DNA from: Rhizobium sp. ASV20
GTDB taxonomy: Bacteria > Pseudomonadota > Alphaproteobacteria > Rhizobiales > Rhizobiaceae
Assembly: GCF_016429015.1 (NCBI RefSeq)
Contig: NZ_JAELTU010000004.1
Span: forward strand, 26,936-90,935
Direction of reading: 5' to 3'
DNA: 64,000 bases
In this document: piece by piece, positions 1-8,757 of the stretch
Numbering within the stretch: the stretch's first letter is position 1
Layout of the letters: each line of letters begins with the position of its first letter
Notes under the pieces: model-generated
Told to the model about the DNA's origin: nothing
What the model saw: only the letters and a program-made list of their open reading frames with translations
Databases searched by the model: none
Position numbers and translations under genes: made by a program

Positions 1-921
1 GACTTCCACGGCTCGTGGAAGGAAACGACAATGTGGGAAATCCCCGCACTCGCCATCATCAACGAGCTTCGCTCGCGCTCGGCGCTCAGGGCGCTCGGTC
101 CCTTCACCCTCGATGTGCTCTACGCCCGCGCCAAGGCCAAGATGTGGGAAAAGGTCGAGCGGCTGCGTGAACTGCCGGATCTGCGTATCTCCGATTTCGG
201 AACCCGCCGCCGTCACAGCTTCCTGTGGCAGCGCTGGTGCGTCGAAGCGTTGAAGGAAGGCGTGCCGCACGCTTTCACAGGCACCAGCAACGTTCTGCTC
301 GCCATGGATTCCGATCTCGAAGCGGTCGGCACCAATGCGCATGAGCTGCCGATGGTCGCCGCAGCGCTTGCCAGAAACGACGAAGAGCTCGGCAAGGCGC
401 CTTACAAGGTGCTACGCGACTGGAACCGGCTCTATGGCGGCAATCTTCTGGTGGTTCTGCCCGACGCTTTCGGCACAGCCTCATTCCTGCAGCATGCGCC
501 GGAATGGGTGGCCGACTGGACTGGCTTCCGTCCCGACAGCGCGCCGCCCATCGAAGGCGGCGAGAAAATCATCGACTGGTGGAAGAAGATGGGCCGCGAC
601 CCCCGCCAGAAGCTGCTGATCTTTTCCGACGGTCTCGACGTCGATGCGATCATCGACACCTACAAGCATTTCGATGGCCGCGTTCGCATGAGCTTCGGTT
701 GGGGCACCAACCTGACCAACGATTTCGCCGGCTGCGCGCCGACAGAACTCAAGGGTCTCAATCCCATATCGATCGTCTGCAAAGTCATCGAGGCCAATGG
801 CCGCCCAGCGGTCAAGCTCTCGGACAATCCGCAAAAGGCGACAGGCGATCCTGCGGAAGTCGAACGCTACTTGAAGTTCTTCGGCGCGGAAGATCGGGTT
901 GATCAGGACGTGTTCGTTTAG
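1..921 (+). CDS. pncB: Nicotinate phosphoribosyltransferase, 5' end cut by window
   Basis: Makes nicotinate mononucleotide from nicotinate and PRPP in the NAD salvage pathway; cytosolic. The reading frame is open from base 1 and reads [18 protein letters not shown], so the ATG at 31 is internal and the true start lies upstream. About 306 residues are present; the bacterial family is usually around 400-435. Family motifs visible are DFGTRRRHS, the TGTSNVLLA segment and a C-terminal phosphoribosyl-binding region ([21 protein letters not shown]). It stops at TAG 919-921, followed directly by an interspersed repeat. Identification rests on extended motif agreement; the missing N-terminus cannot be judged. 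Confidence 0.93.
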   Translation, partial: DFHGSWKETTMWEIPALAIINELRSRSALRALGPFTLDVLYARAKAKMWEKVERLRELPDLRISDFGTRRRHSFLWQRWCVEALKEGVPHAFTGTSNVLLAMDSDLEAVGTNAHELPMVAAALARNDEELGKAPYKVLRDWNRLYGGNLLVVLPDAFGTASFLQHAPEWVADWTGFRPDSAPPIEGGEKIIDWWKKMGRDPRQKLLIFSDGLDVDAIIDTYKHFDGRVRMSFGWGTNLTNDFAGCAPTELKGLNPISIVCKVIEANGRPAVKLSDNPQKATGDPAEVERYLKFFGAEDRVDQDVFV

Positions 922-929
922 GGTCTTCT

Positions 930-1000
930 GGAGCGTTTCCGCGAAAAGTGCGGAGCGGTTTTCAATCCGGAATACGCAGAAGCCATAAGATCGCGCGATT
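930..1000. repeat. Short rhizobial interspersed palindromic repeat
   Basis: The stretch GAGCGTTTCCGCGAAAAGTG followed by CGGAGCGGTTTTCAATCCGG resembles the short repeat found between genes in many Rhizobiales genomes (CGAAAAGTG...CGGTTTTC core). It lies between the convergent ends of pncB and the DUF1444 gene. A shorter related piece sits at 11155-11190. Family membership is from memory of such genomes; the boundaries are approximate. Confidence 0.5.
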
Positions 1001-1013
1001 TGAGCGAGGGAGT

Positions 1014-1967
1014 TCAGTGGCGGCTTGCCGCGTCCATCCGGCCGACACGCCGGAACAGGGTCCACTTGCCATTCTCCCAGCGATATTGATCCGGTGAAAT
1101 GACATAGGGCACGTCGCTGAGGTCGGCGCTGATCAACTCCAGAAGCTGCAGGCCTTCGATATCCTTCTCATGGGTGAAGAAGACCTTGTCGCGGGACAGA
1201 AAGGCGGCGATCGGCGCAGCACCACTGGACTGTTCTTGAATCTGCGCCCAGAAACTCGGCAGGAAGGCGACGCTGGATTCGAATTGGCCATCCACCTCGA
1301 CATACTGAAACTTGCTGCGCCTGGCGATCTGCAGACCCGTCTTGGAGAGGAGTTTCTGCAGGTTGCTCTGGGCCAGTTCAGCCAGCTCCCGCGCGTCGAT
1401 GCCCCAGTCCTCCAGCGCCTTCGACATCACATAGCTGACGCTTGTTTCGCCATTCACGACAAAGAGCTTGATCAGCCCCTCTGCCTCCTCGAGATAGACG
1501 AATTGCGGCGGATCGGGGTCGTCCTTGACGGCATGCATCATCTGCTGTCGGGCAACATCGATGAAATCGCGCGCCTTCAACACCGGTAGGACTTTGCCGA
1601 GTTCGCTGTTGTCCTCCATGGTTTCGGCCATGTTGAGATAGTTCAAGAGCGCATGTGCCCGCGCCGGTCCGTGCTTTTCCCTGAGCGCCAGCAGCGCGTT
1701 GCTGAGAAACTTCGTCATCGTATCGCCATTGCGTCCGTGCAGCGTCAGGCTACCAGCCGATGCGTCGTAATCGATCCTGATCAGATCGCCGAAAAACGGC
1801 AATCGTTCCTGCAGATAGGCCGCGAAGCGGGCTTCGTCCTGCAGGGCTTCGTCGGGGATGTTAAGATCCAGCGTTTTGATGGGTGCCGTGTCGGGCGAGT
1901 TGGGTGCAGGCAACCATTTTTCGGCCTGCCTGCCTTTGCCGAAAAGCCTTTTCAGGAAATTGAACAA
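1014..1967 (-). CDS. DUF1444 family protein, function unknown
   Basis: A 317-residue protein starting MFNFLKRLFGKGR, a short amphipathic and basic N-terminus, with no signal peptide or membrane segment. The body is mixed alpha/beta (LPFFGDLIRIDYDAS, GDTMTKFLSNALLALRE, PQFVYLEEAEGLIKLFVVNGE), resembling the DUF1444/YtpQ family, whose role is not known to me. It is convergent with pncB and divergent from the MscS gene. Family assignment is by overall similarity and is moderate; the gene itself is well supported by length, composition and an uninterrupted frame. Confidence 0.7.
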   Translation of the reverse strand: MFNFLKRLFGKGRQAEKWLPAPNSPDTAPIKTLDLNIPDEALQDEARFAAYLQERLPFFGDLIRIDYDASAGSLTLHGRNGDTMTKFLSNALLALREKHGPARAHALLNYLNMAETMEDNSELGKVLPVLKARDFIDVARQQMMHAVKDDPDPPQFVYLEEAEGLIKLFVVNGETSVSYVMSKALEDWGIDARELAELAQSNLQKLLSKTGLQIARRSKFQYVEVDGQFESSVAFLPSFWAQIQEQSSGAAPIAAFLSRDKVFFTHEKDIEGLQLLELISADLSDVPYVISPDQYRWENGKWTLFRRVGRMDAASRH

Positions 1968-2143
1968 AGCACGTCCTTCAGCATTGAACGATCCCTGCGA
2001 TGGAACCTAGCGCGGTAACCGCTCCGGGGCAATGCCGAAGCGGTGATGAGCGGGGCCGCAAGTGCCTGCTTGCCCGCGGGAAAAAGGCGTATAATCTGCA
2101 GGAAAGCGGACTGATCGGTTCGACCGCAGGAGGGGCAGCGCGC

Positions 2144-4309
2144 ATGATGAATGTCGGGGGTGGCAGGCTGTCGGTCGGGGCGCTGCTTTTGTGTCTGTTC
2201 GCATTGCTCGCTCCTGCTTCGACATTCGCCCAGAGCTCCGCTGCCGCCCAGCCGGCGGCACCGCCGCCCGACAAGGTTCGTGAACTCATCCAGTTGATGA
2301 GCGAGCCGGATGTGCGGCAATGGCTTGCATCGCAACTGAACAATCAGCCTGCCGCCACAGCCGCTCCTTCGCCGGCAAATGACGACCAGATGTCCGTTCT
2401 CTCGGGAATGCTCAGCCACACACGGCGCCACTTCGCGATCGTGTCCGGCGCGGCGATGACCTTGCCTTTTCAGGTGATGACGGCGTCCGAAAAGCTGGAG
2501 GATGAGGGCCGTACAGTCGGAGTCCTGCGCATCGTCATCCAGGTCGTCATCCTTTTCTTCCTGGGGCTGGTGGCGGAACTAGCGGTCGCGCGTTTCATCA
2601 ATACCAGGCGCGCGCAGCGTGAGGCGGCAGCCGCCGGCACTGAGACCGAGCTGCAGGCCGCACGATTCCAGTTTCTGGGCGGGGTCGTGCCCGCCATCAT
2701 TCATGGTATGGTGACCCTCATTCCGCTTCTGGCCTTCGATTGGCCGCCGGTGATCGAAAGCTTTGCCATTGCCTGCGTCATCGCTCTGGTTTCGATCAGG
2801 CTGGCATTTGCCATCGGCAAGCTGCTGATGGAGCTGATCGCCATGCGTCGGGCGCACGATGTTCTGGATGAGGACGGTGGCACGGCGCGCATAGCCGAAA
2901 GGCGGCGTGTGGCGACATACTGGTATCGGCGATGCATGGTGTTCAGCACCTATTTTGCCTGCGGTTGGGCTATCATGCAGGCCGTCACCTCGCTCGGCTT
3001 TTCAGGCGGCGCGCGGGATCTTATCGGCTATGCTCTCGGTATCGGTCTCTTTCTGATTGCCGTTGCCTCCGTCTGGTCCAGGCCCGTCCCGCAGAATGGC
3101 CGCGGAGCGAGGACAATTTCCTGGCTGCTGACGATTTTCTTCGCGGCGCTCTGGGGCTTGTGGGTGGCCGGTTTCGATGGACTTCTGTGGATTGGCATCT
3201 ATGCGATCTTGCTGCCGCGCGTTCTATCGGTATCCACGCGGGCAATCGAGGCGCTGCATGATGCGGCGGATGGCATTTTCGGTGCCGGCAAGTTGGCCGC
3301 AGTACTTCTGGATCGCGGCGTGCGCGCGTTGATCATTACGTTTGCGGCCCTTTGGCTCGGAAAGATGCTGGGCGTCGAGGCGCATGCGATGATGAGCGGC
3401 AGCGAATCCTCCGTCGGCAGAATTGCACGCGGCATTCTCGGCGGCATCGTCATCCTGCTGGTCGCCGATCTCGTCTGGCAATTGGCGAAAACCTATATCG
3501 ACGGCAGGGTGATGCAGTCCCTGCCGGCCGTCAGCGACAGCGAAGAGATGAGAGCGAGCCGTGCGCGGCTGCAGACGTTGCTGCCGATCTTCCGCAACAT
3601 TCTTGCGGTCGTCATCGGCATCATTGCCATCATGATGGTGCTGTCTGGCCTCGGCGTCCAGATCGGGCCGCTGATCGCCGGTGCCGGCGTCGTCGGCGTT
3701 GCGGTCGGTTTCGGGGCCCAGACGATCGTCAAGGACGTGATCAGCGGCATATTCTACCTCTGGGACGATGCATTCCGCATCGGCGAATACATCGAAAGCG
3801 GCCACTACAAGGGCGTGGTGGAGTCTTTCAGCTTGCGTTCGGTCAAACTGCGCCACCAGCGCGGCCCGCTGGCGACCATTCCCTTCGGTTCTCTCGGTGC
3901 AGTCAACAACATGAATCGCGATTGGGCCATCGACAAGATCATCGTCAAGGTCACCTATGATACCGATCTGGTGAAACTGAAGAAGATCATCAAGGACATC
4001 GGCCAGCGGCTGCTCGAAGATGAGGATCTGAAGCCCAGCATCATTCAGACGCTTAAGATGAAAGGCGTCGAGCAGTTCGGTGATTTTGCCATCGAGATCA
4101 GGCTGGCGATCACCGCCAAGCCCAACGACCTCTCCGTCATCCGCCGTAGCGCATTGATCCTGATAAAGCAGGCCTTTGACGAGAACGGCATCCAGTTCGC
4201 CCTGCCGACCGTGCAGGTCGCCAGCGACAAGGATGCCGCCGCAGCTGCCGCCCGGCAGCTTATCCAGATGCGGGCTGCCGGCGTCGATGGCGAACAGACC
4301 GCGGGCTGA
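2144..4309 (+). CDS. MscS-family mechanosensitive ion channel
   Basis: Likely inner-membrane tension-gated channel that releases solutes on hypo-osmotic shock. I chose the ATG at 2144 because AGGAGGGG lies just upstream (2128-2135) and it gives a clean signal peptide (LSVGALLLCLFALLAPASTFAQS). The 721-residue protein has an Ala/Pro-rich periplasmic segment, several transmembrane helices, then the MscS core: a glycine/alanine-rich pore helix and GAQTIVKDVISGIFYLWDD, followed by a beta domain (RIGEYIESGHYKGVVESFSLRS) and a cytoplasmic alpha/beta region. It is longer than E. coli MscS (286 residues), so it belongs to the extended MscS-like group. It converges on the LacI-type gene with a 31-base gap. 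Confidence 0.88.
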   Translation: MMNVGGGRLSVGALLLCLFALLAPASTFAQSSAAAQPAAPPPDKVRELIQLMSEPDVRQWLASQLNNQPAATAAPSPANDDQMSVLSGMLSHTRRHFAIVSGAAMTLPFQVMTASEKLEDEGRTVGVLRIVIQVVILFFLGLVAELAVARFINTRRAQREAAAAGTETELQAARFQFLGGVVPAIIHGMVTLIPLLAFDWPPVIESFAIACVIALVSIRLAFAIGKLLMELIAMRRAHDVLDEDGGTARIAERRRVATYWYRRCMVFSTYFACGWAIMQAVTSLGFSGGARDLIGYALGIGLFLIAVASVWSRPVPQNGRGARTISWLLTIFFAALWGLWVAGFDGLLWIGIYAILLPRVLSVSTRAIEALHDAADGIFGAGKLAAVLLDRGVRALIITFAALWLGKMLGVEAHAMMSGSESSVGRIARGILGGIVILLVADLVWQLAKTYIDGRVMQSLPAVSDSEEMRASRARLQTLLPIFRNILAVVIGIIAIMMVLSGLGVQIGPLIAGAGVVGVAVGFGAQTIVKDVISGIFYLWDDAFRIGEYIESGHYKGVVESFSLRSVKLRHQRGPLATIPFGSLGAVNNMNRDWAIDKIIVKVTYDTDLVKLKKIIKDIGQRLLEDEDLKPSIIQTLKMKGVEQFGDFAIEIRLAITAKPNDLSVIRRSALILIKQAFDENGIQFALPTVQVASDKDAAAAAARQLIQMRAAGVDGEQTAG

Positions 4310-4340
4310 TGTTGCATCCGGCGGTTTTTGCTGATGTCTT

Positions 4341-5402
4341 TTAACGAGAAATCGGTGCTGCCGTGCTGCCGCGCACCACCAGAGTGACATCGATCATCTC
4401 GCGCTCCGCCGGTACGGCATCATCGAGAACCGCCTTGACGGCGCGTTGCGCGATTTCGGCAAAGGGTTGCGCCATCGTCGTCAGGCCCGGCTCCACCATG
4501 CCGCCTTCAGGCACGCCATCGAAGCCGATGACGGAGACATCCTGCGGAACCGAAAGGCCACGCGCCCGCAGCCAGTTCATGGTCAGCAGAGCGATATTAT
4601 CAGACATCGCGAGAATCGCCGTCGGCGGCTCGGGAGCCGAAAACAGGAAGTCGAGGCCGGCTTCGACGCTCGGCTTGTCGTTGATCGTCTCGTAGACCGG
4701 CACATCTTCGCGCCGGATGCCGAAGGCTTCGAGCGCCCGCCAGTAACCGAATGCTCGATCGCGTGAGGTGGAATAGATCGCCCGTTCTATCTCGGCGATG
4801 CCGACCGGCCCGACATGGTCGTTTGAAAGCTCGGTCGCAAGCACACCGAAACGTCTATGGCCCAGCTCCGCCAGATGCCGGGCAGCCAGGGCGGCACCTC
4901 CCAGATTGTCGACGCTGATCGAGGCGATCGACGGATCGTCGTCGTTCAGGGCCAGTGCCACGAAGGGCAATTGCCGCTCGCGCGTCAGCTCAACCAGCTT
5001 TTCGCCGCCTTCGACGCAGAGCAGGATGAAACCATCCACCAACGCGCTCTTGATGTTCCAGTCCAGCTTCTGTCGGTCCTTGGCCGAAACGAGCGCAAGG
5101 CCCGTGCCACTGGCATCGCAAACCTGGGAAACAGCGGCCAGGAGCGCCCTTGCCCAGGGATCGTCGAAGAAATAAGCGAGCGGTTCCACGGCCGCGACAC
5201 CGATTGCGTTGACCTTTCCCGCCCGCAGCAGGCGCCCCGTCAGGCTCGGGCCGGCATAGCCGAGCAGCCTGGCTGTTTCGAGAACGTGTTCGCGCACTTC
5301 TTCACGCACCACATCGGGCCGGCTGAAAACATTGGAGGCGGTTCCCTGCGATACGCCTGCCGCCTTGGCGACGTCCGCGAGCCTGATTGTGCCCTTGGCC
5401 AA
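4341..5402 (-). CDS. LacI-family transcriptional regulator
   Basis: 353 residues: an N-terminal LacI helix-turn-helix (IRLADVAKAAGVSQGTASNVFSRPD, about residues 6-30), hinge helix (SLTGRLLRAGKVNAIGV) and a periplasmic-binding-protein-like effector domain (AILAMSDNIALLTMNWL, VPQDVSVIGFDGVPEGG). It presumably represses by binding TTGAA-type palindromes when no sugar-like ligand is bound. Three such sites lie just upstream at 5445-5540, so autoregulation and control of a divergent promoter are likely. No intact divergent sugar gene follows; only a short, apparently decayed frame is present. The ligand cannot be inferred. Confidence 0.93.
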   Translation of the reverse strand: MAKGTIRLADVAKAAGVSQGTASNVFSRPDVVREEVREHVLETARLLGYAGPSLTGRLLRAGKVNAIGVAAVEPLAYFFDDPWARALLAAVSQVCDASGTGLALVSAKDRQKLDWNIKSALVDGFILLCVEGGEKLVELTRERQLPFVALALNDDDPSIASISVDNLGGAALAARHLAELGHRRFGVLATELSNDHVGPVGIAEIERAIYSTSRDRAFGYWRALEAFGIRREDVPVYETINDKPSVEAGLDFLFSAPEPPTAILAMSDNIALLTMNWLRARGLSVPQDVSVIGFDGVPEGGMVEPGLTTMAQPFAEIAQRAVKAVLDDAVPAEREMIDVTLVVRGSTAAPISR

Positions 5403-5444
5403 TTGAAAGTCTCCATGTGTTTCAGACGCATCGTAGCAATGAAG

Positions 5445-5540
5445 TTGTATCGGTTCAATTCTGCTTGACGGCAGTTTGTTGAGGCATATGATTGAACCGA
5501 TTCAATTCCGCAAATGCGTTTCGGTTTTGAATCGATTCAA
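5445..5540. promoter_or_regulatory. Three LacI-type operators
   Basis: TTGTATCGGTTCAA (5445-5458), TTGAACCGATTCAA (5492-5505) and TTGAATCGATTCAA (5527-5540) share the pattern TTGAANCGNTTCAA with a central CG, the typical form of LacI-family operators. The third is a perfect 14-base palindrome placed 16 bases before a candidate ATG; the first two lie 43-103 bases upstream of the LacI-type gene. The spacing (centres 47 and 35 bases apart) would allow looping or cooperative binding. Assignment to the adjacent regulator is inferred from position. Confidence 0.75.
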
Positions 5541-5556
5541 TCTATAGGAAGCAACA

Positions 5557-5844
5557 ATGACAACGGACTATCTTTTCAAGGATATTTATCATGAGCGGTG
5601 GGGCGATCCCGCAAATCCGAACGCAGTCGGCCCACCTCCGGGTGAAGGTGGGGGAGATGCGGGCAGGCGCGGCATACTTCGTCGGCTCGCACGCTTCTTC
5701 CGTCGCCGAAGCAGACCGTCGGCCTGGTCCTTCACAATCCCGAGTAAAATCGCCGAGCAAGAAAATAAGCATGCCCGACATCGTAACCGGTACGAAGATC
5801 CGAAGTTTCTTGCCATCGCCAAAGCCCTGTCGCGAAACTGCTAG
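5557..5844 (+). pseudogene. Possible decayed or truncated target gene of the LacI regulator
   Basis: The frame starts at ATG 5557, right after the last LacI operator, with MTTDYLFKDIYHERWGDP, which looks like a genuine protein N-terminus. From about codon 26 it becomes GPPPGEGGGDAGRRGILRRLARFFRRRSRP, which looks like out-of-frame or repeat sequence, and stops at 5844 after 95 codons. I do not recognise the first 20 residues. The reading as a truncated remnant rests on the operator position and the change in composition. It could also be a real small protein or pure noise. Confidence 0.3.
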
Positions 5845-5884
5845 GACTGTCCCATCAGGTGCCCAAGTGTCTCGCGTCGCGGCT

Positions 5885-6613
5885 TCAGAAATTTTCCTTG
5901 TAGGGCCGCAAATCCAGCTCCTGCGTCCAAGCCGAAGGGTGTTGGCGATGGATATGCCAATAGCTCTCGGCGATGGCATCGATATTTAGCAGGCCGTCAG
6001 CATCCATATCGGGACGCCACAGGCGCAAGCGTTCTCCATCTATACCGCCATCGATGATGGTGTGAGCGACATGCAGGCCGAGCGGCCCGAATTCCCGCGC
6101 CATGCTCTGGCTGATCATTCGGAGCCCGGCCTTGGCGGCGGCGAATTGGGCGTAGCCTGCCTTGCCGCGCAGGCTGGCGGAAGCGCCGGTAAAGATCACC
6201 GTGCCGCGACCGAGCGAGGCCAGATGTCGCGCAGCCTCGCGCCCAACGAGGAAACCGCCGAAGCAGCAGATGCGCCAGAATTCCTCGAATTGCGCGGCGG
6301 TCAGGTCGCGAAAGCCGATCGGGCGGTTGATACCCGCATTGAAGACGACGAAATCCGGCGCGGCGATGTCACCCCGAGCCGCGAAAGCGTGCTCGAACAG
6401 CCGTACGACGGCGGCTTCGTCCGTTGCGTCCGTTTCGATGGCTTCGGCGCTGCCGCCGGATGCCTTGATGGTGTCGACGACCTTGTCGATCTTCGCCGTT
6501 GTCCGCCCGGCAATGAAGACATGATAGCCCTTGCCGGCGAGAAGCCGACAGAGCGCGGCGCCCAGCCCCTGTTCCGCTCCCACTCCGACGATGACGGCGC
6601 TTGGCGTGCTCAT
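5885..6613 (-). CDS. SDR-family oxidoreductase with Phe at the catalytic Tyr position
   Basis: 242 residues with an N-terminal Rossmann motif (IVGVGAEQGLGAALCRLLAG) and an NAG motif (FVVFNAGINRP), so it should bind NAD(P). The usual YxxxK active site reads F-A-A-A-K (GYAQFAAAKAGLR), so the catalytic Tyr is replaced by Phe, although a Tyr lies three residues earlier. Such Phe variants occur in a known SDR subgroup with unclear activity. Its start overlaps the end of the old yellow enzyme gene by four bases (ATGA type), so the two are co-translated and probably act on related carbonyl or enone compounds. Confidence 0.9.
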   Translation of the reverse strand: MSTPSAVIVGVGAEQGLGAALCRLLAGKGYHVFIAGRTTAKIDKVVDTIKASGGSAEAIETDATDEAAVVRLFEHAFAARGDIAAPDFVVFNAGINRPIGFRDLTAAQFEEFWRICCFGGFLVGREAARHLASLGRGTVIFTGASASLRGKAGYAQFAAAKAGLRMISQSMAREFGPLGLHVAHTIIDGGIDGERLRLWRPDMDADGLLNIDAIAESYWHIHRQHPSAWTQELDLRPYKENF

Positions 6614-7734
6614 TCTGCTGCCTCCATGGCATCATCGAGTGATGGATAATCGGTATAGCCCTCGGCACCACCGCCATAGAAGGTCGGGCGGTGGTAGGGG
6701 TTGAGCGGAGCACCGCGCCGGATGCGCTCCGGTAGATCGGGATTGGCGATGAACAGGCGGCCGAAGGCGATCGCGTCGGCATGACCGGCGGCGAGTGCCG
6801 CTTCGGCGGTATCGGGCCGGAAGTTTCCGGCCACGATCAGCTTGCCCGACCATGCAGGCCTGAAGAGTTCAGCAGCCGAGGGCACGTTCTTGTGGTTGAC
6901 TTCGGCCTGGCCCGCACCGCTGGCGCGCGGCTCGATGAGGTGCAGATAGGCAAGATGCAGCCGGTTCAGTTCGCGAATCACATGGCCGTAGAGCCGAAGC
7001 GGATCATCGTCGCCGCTGTCATTGGCGATGCCGAACGGCGAGAGCCGAACGCCGACGCGCTCCGAGCCCCAAACCTTGGAAACGGCTTCGACCACTTCGA
7101 GCAGAAGCCGTGTGCGGTTTTCGATCGAGCCGCCATATTGGTCGGTTCGCTGGTTCGTACGCGCCTGCAGGAATTGCTCGATCAGATAGCCGTTTGCGCC
7201 GTGGATCTCGACACCGTCAAAGCCGGCTTGCTTCGCATTCGCGGCGGCCTGCGCGTAGATGTCGATCAGCAGCGATATCAGGTCGATGTCGATTGCCTGC
7301 GGCGTCTCGAAAGGGACGCGCTCGAACGAAGCCGTAAAGGCCTGCCCTCTGGCGGCGATGGCGGAAGGAGCGATAGGCAGAGCCCCGTCCGGCTGATGTG
7401 AGGAATGGGAAATGCGGCCGACATGCCATAGCTGCAGGAAGATCTTGCCGCCCTTGCGATGAACCGCATCCGTGACCGTCTGCCAGCCGGCAATCTGTTC
7501 AGGCGTGTGGATACCGGGTGTTGCCGGCATGCCCTGTCCCACGAGAGAAACCGGCGAGCCTTCGGAAATGATCAGGCCGCCCTCGGTTGCACGCTGCGCG
7601 TAATATTCGGCGTTCAGCGGCGAGGGCACGTTACCCGGCTGGCTTGCCCGCATGCGCGTCAATGGCGCCATGACGACGCGATGCGCCAGTTCAAAGGGGC
7701 CGATAGCAAGCGGCGAAAATAAATTGACTGTCAT
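6610..7734 (-). CDS. nemA: Old yellow enzyme family alkene reductase
   Basis: 374 residues of the FMN-dependent OYE/NemA family, which reduce activated C=C bonds (enones, maleimides, nitro compounds) with NAD(P)H; cytosolic. Markers are MAPLTRMRA near the N-terminus, LQLWHVGRISH, the active-site and barrel signature VEIHGANGYLIEQFLQ with TDQYGGSIENR, and a C-terminal FMN-phosphate-binding AFGRLFIANPDLPER. Full length for the family. It is first in a two-gene leftward operon with the SDR gene. A perfect 15-base inverted repeat (7809-7840) upstream is a likely operator. The symbol is by family resemblance. Confidence 0.9.
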   Translation of the reverse strand: MTVNLFSPLAIGPFELAHRVVMAPLTRMRASQPGNVPSPLNAEYYAQRATEGGLIISEGSPVSLVGQGMPATPGIHTPEQIAGWQTVTDAVHRKGGKIFLQLWHVGRISHSSHQPDGALPIAPSAIAARGQAFTASFERVPFETPQAIDIDLISLLIDIYAQAAANAKQAGFDGVEIHGANGYLIEQFLQARTNQRTDQYGGSIENRTRLLLEVVEAVSKVWGSERVGVRLSPFGIANDSGDDDPLRLYGHVIRELNRLHLAYLHLIEPRASGAGQAEVNHKNVPSAAELFRPAWSGKLIVAGNFRPDTAEAALAAGHADAIAFGRLFIANPDLPERIRRGAPLNPYHRPTFYGGGAEGYTDYPSLDDAMEAAE

Positions 7735-7808
7735 GAAATTCTCCTGCCTGGAGCCAAAATTGCTCCCCGGGGCGGAAGGGCCTGTCAGCGGCGATTCGGT
7801 CTCGGGAG

Positions 7809-7840
7809 TTGGAATAAATGATGACCATCATTTATTCCAA
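7809..7840. promoter_or_regulatory. Perfect 15-base inverted repeat, probable operator of the nemA-type operon
   Basis: TTGGAATAAATGATG (7809-7823), two bases, then CATCATTTATTCCAA (7826-7840) is an exact inverted repeat. It lies 75-106 bases upstream of the alkene reductase start. Size and symmetry fit a TetR-type or similar dimeric repressor site; E. coli nemA is controlled by the TetR-family NemR. No TetR gene is adjacent, so the regulator would be encoded elsewhere. Confidence 0.65.
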
Positions 7841-7869
7841 CAATCGGACGTGCGCAACTGAATCTCGTA

Positions 7870-8676
7870 TTAAGCCTTGAGCCGCGTGAGAAATGCGAGC
7901 AGGGCGGCATTGAATTGAGCCGGCCGCTGCACGGGTGCGAAGTGGCTGACGCCAGGCAGAAAAATCATTTCCGCGCCGGGAATGTGCCGCACGAGATAGT
8001 CGGCATGTTCGCGCTTGATGAACTCGTCATGCTCGCTTTGCACGATGGCGACCGGCACCTTGATCTCAGCGAGATCGGCGACAGTATAGTTCGGCTCCGT
8101 TTGCTGCATCAAGCTGACGGCCTCGACGAAGGCATCGAATGCATCGGGGGTGGCCGACAAGGCGGCATAATCCTTCGTGTGCCGCGAAAAACAGCGTTCG
8201 ATGATCGGCGTGGCCACAAATTCCTTGGTGCCGCTCGGATCCATGTTGCAGGCGAAGAAGAAGACGCCGGAGATCCGCTCTGAGTGCTTATGCCCAAGCA
8301 CCATGCCGATGCAGGCGCCGTCGCTCCATCCGGCAACAGCAGCCTTTTCGATCCCCAGCCTGTCCATGACCTCGAGCACATCGGAAGCCATCAGCTCGTA
8401 GGTATAGAGCCGCTCGTCGCGTGTGCTGCGGCCATGGCCTCGACTGTCGATGACGATGACGCGGTGGCCCGCGTCGATCAGCGCCGGCACCTGATGGCCC
8501 CAGTTGCCGCTATTGCCGAGCCCGCCATGAAGGAGGATCACCGGCGCGCCGCTGCCGTAGGATGCATACCAGATGCGGGCGCCGTCATGATCGACATGAC
8601 CCTGTGTTTGCGTGTCCGGCAAGGGTGTCGGCCCCTCTGCCTCGAATCGTTCGAGATCGTCGTCCCGAAATTCCAT
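7870..8676 (-). CDS. Alpha/beta-fold hydrolase
   Basis: 268 residues of the alpha/beta hydrolase fold. Visible are the oxyanion-hole motif VILLHGGLGNSGNW, a second motif VIVIDSRGHGRS, the nucleophile elbow VAGWSDGACIG (Ser in GWSDG), an acid in IVQSEHDEF and the catalytic His in GVSHFAPVQRP. No signal peptide, so probably cytosolic. Substrate unknown; the family includes esterases, lactonases and ring-cleavage hydrolases. It lies upstream of and on the same strand as the OYE/SDR operon, but a 135-base gap holding the palindrome suggests separate transcription. Confidence 0.88.
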   Translation of the reverse strand: MEFRDDDLERFEAEGPTPLPDTQTQGHVDHDGARIWYASYGSGAPVILLHGGLGNSGNWGHQVPALIDAGHRVIVIDSRGHGRSTRDERLYTYELMASDVLEVMDRLGIEKAAVAGWSDGACIGMVLGHKHSERISGVFFFACNMDPSGTKEFVATPIIERCFSRHTKDYAALSATPDAFDAFVEAVSLMQQTEPNYTVADLAEIKVPVAIVQSEHDEFIKREHADYLVRHIPGAEMIFLPGVSHFAPVQRPAQFNAALLAFLTRLKA

Positions 8677-8757
8677 GATGACCTCCCAACAGGCTGCCTC
8701 CTCCAGGCAACAATGCGCGCAACCCTATTCGATCCGCGATGGTTTTACCAATGTAGG

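Larger units (their letters stand above)
5403..5884. other. 482-base gene-poor stretch with LacI operators and a possible truncated frame
   Basis: The left part holds three LacI-type palindromes. A plausible start codon follows at 5557 (MTTDYLFKDIYHERWGDP), but after about 25 codons the frame turns into low-complexity Gly/Arg sequence. A hairpin, CCCACCT at 5631-5637 with AGGTGGG at 5646-5652, sits at that transition. The remaining bases up to the end of the SDR gene at 5885 show no recognisable product on either strand. Confidence 0.6.

Noticed and set aside
3224..4390. Long minus-strand frame of 388 codons opposite the MscS gene
   Set aside because: Antisense shadow of a strong coding region; rich in Asp, His and Gln, with no family resemblance.
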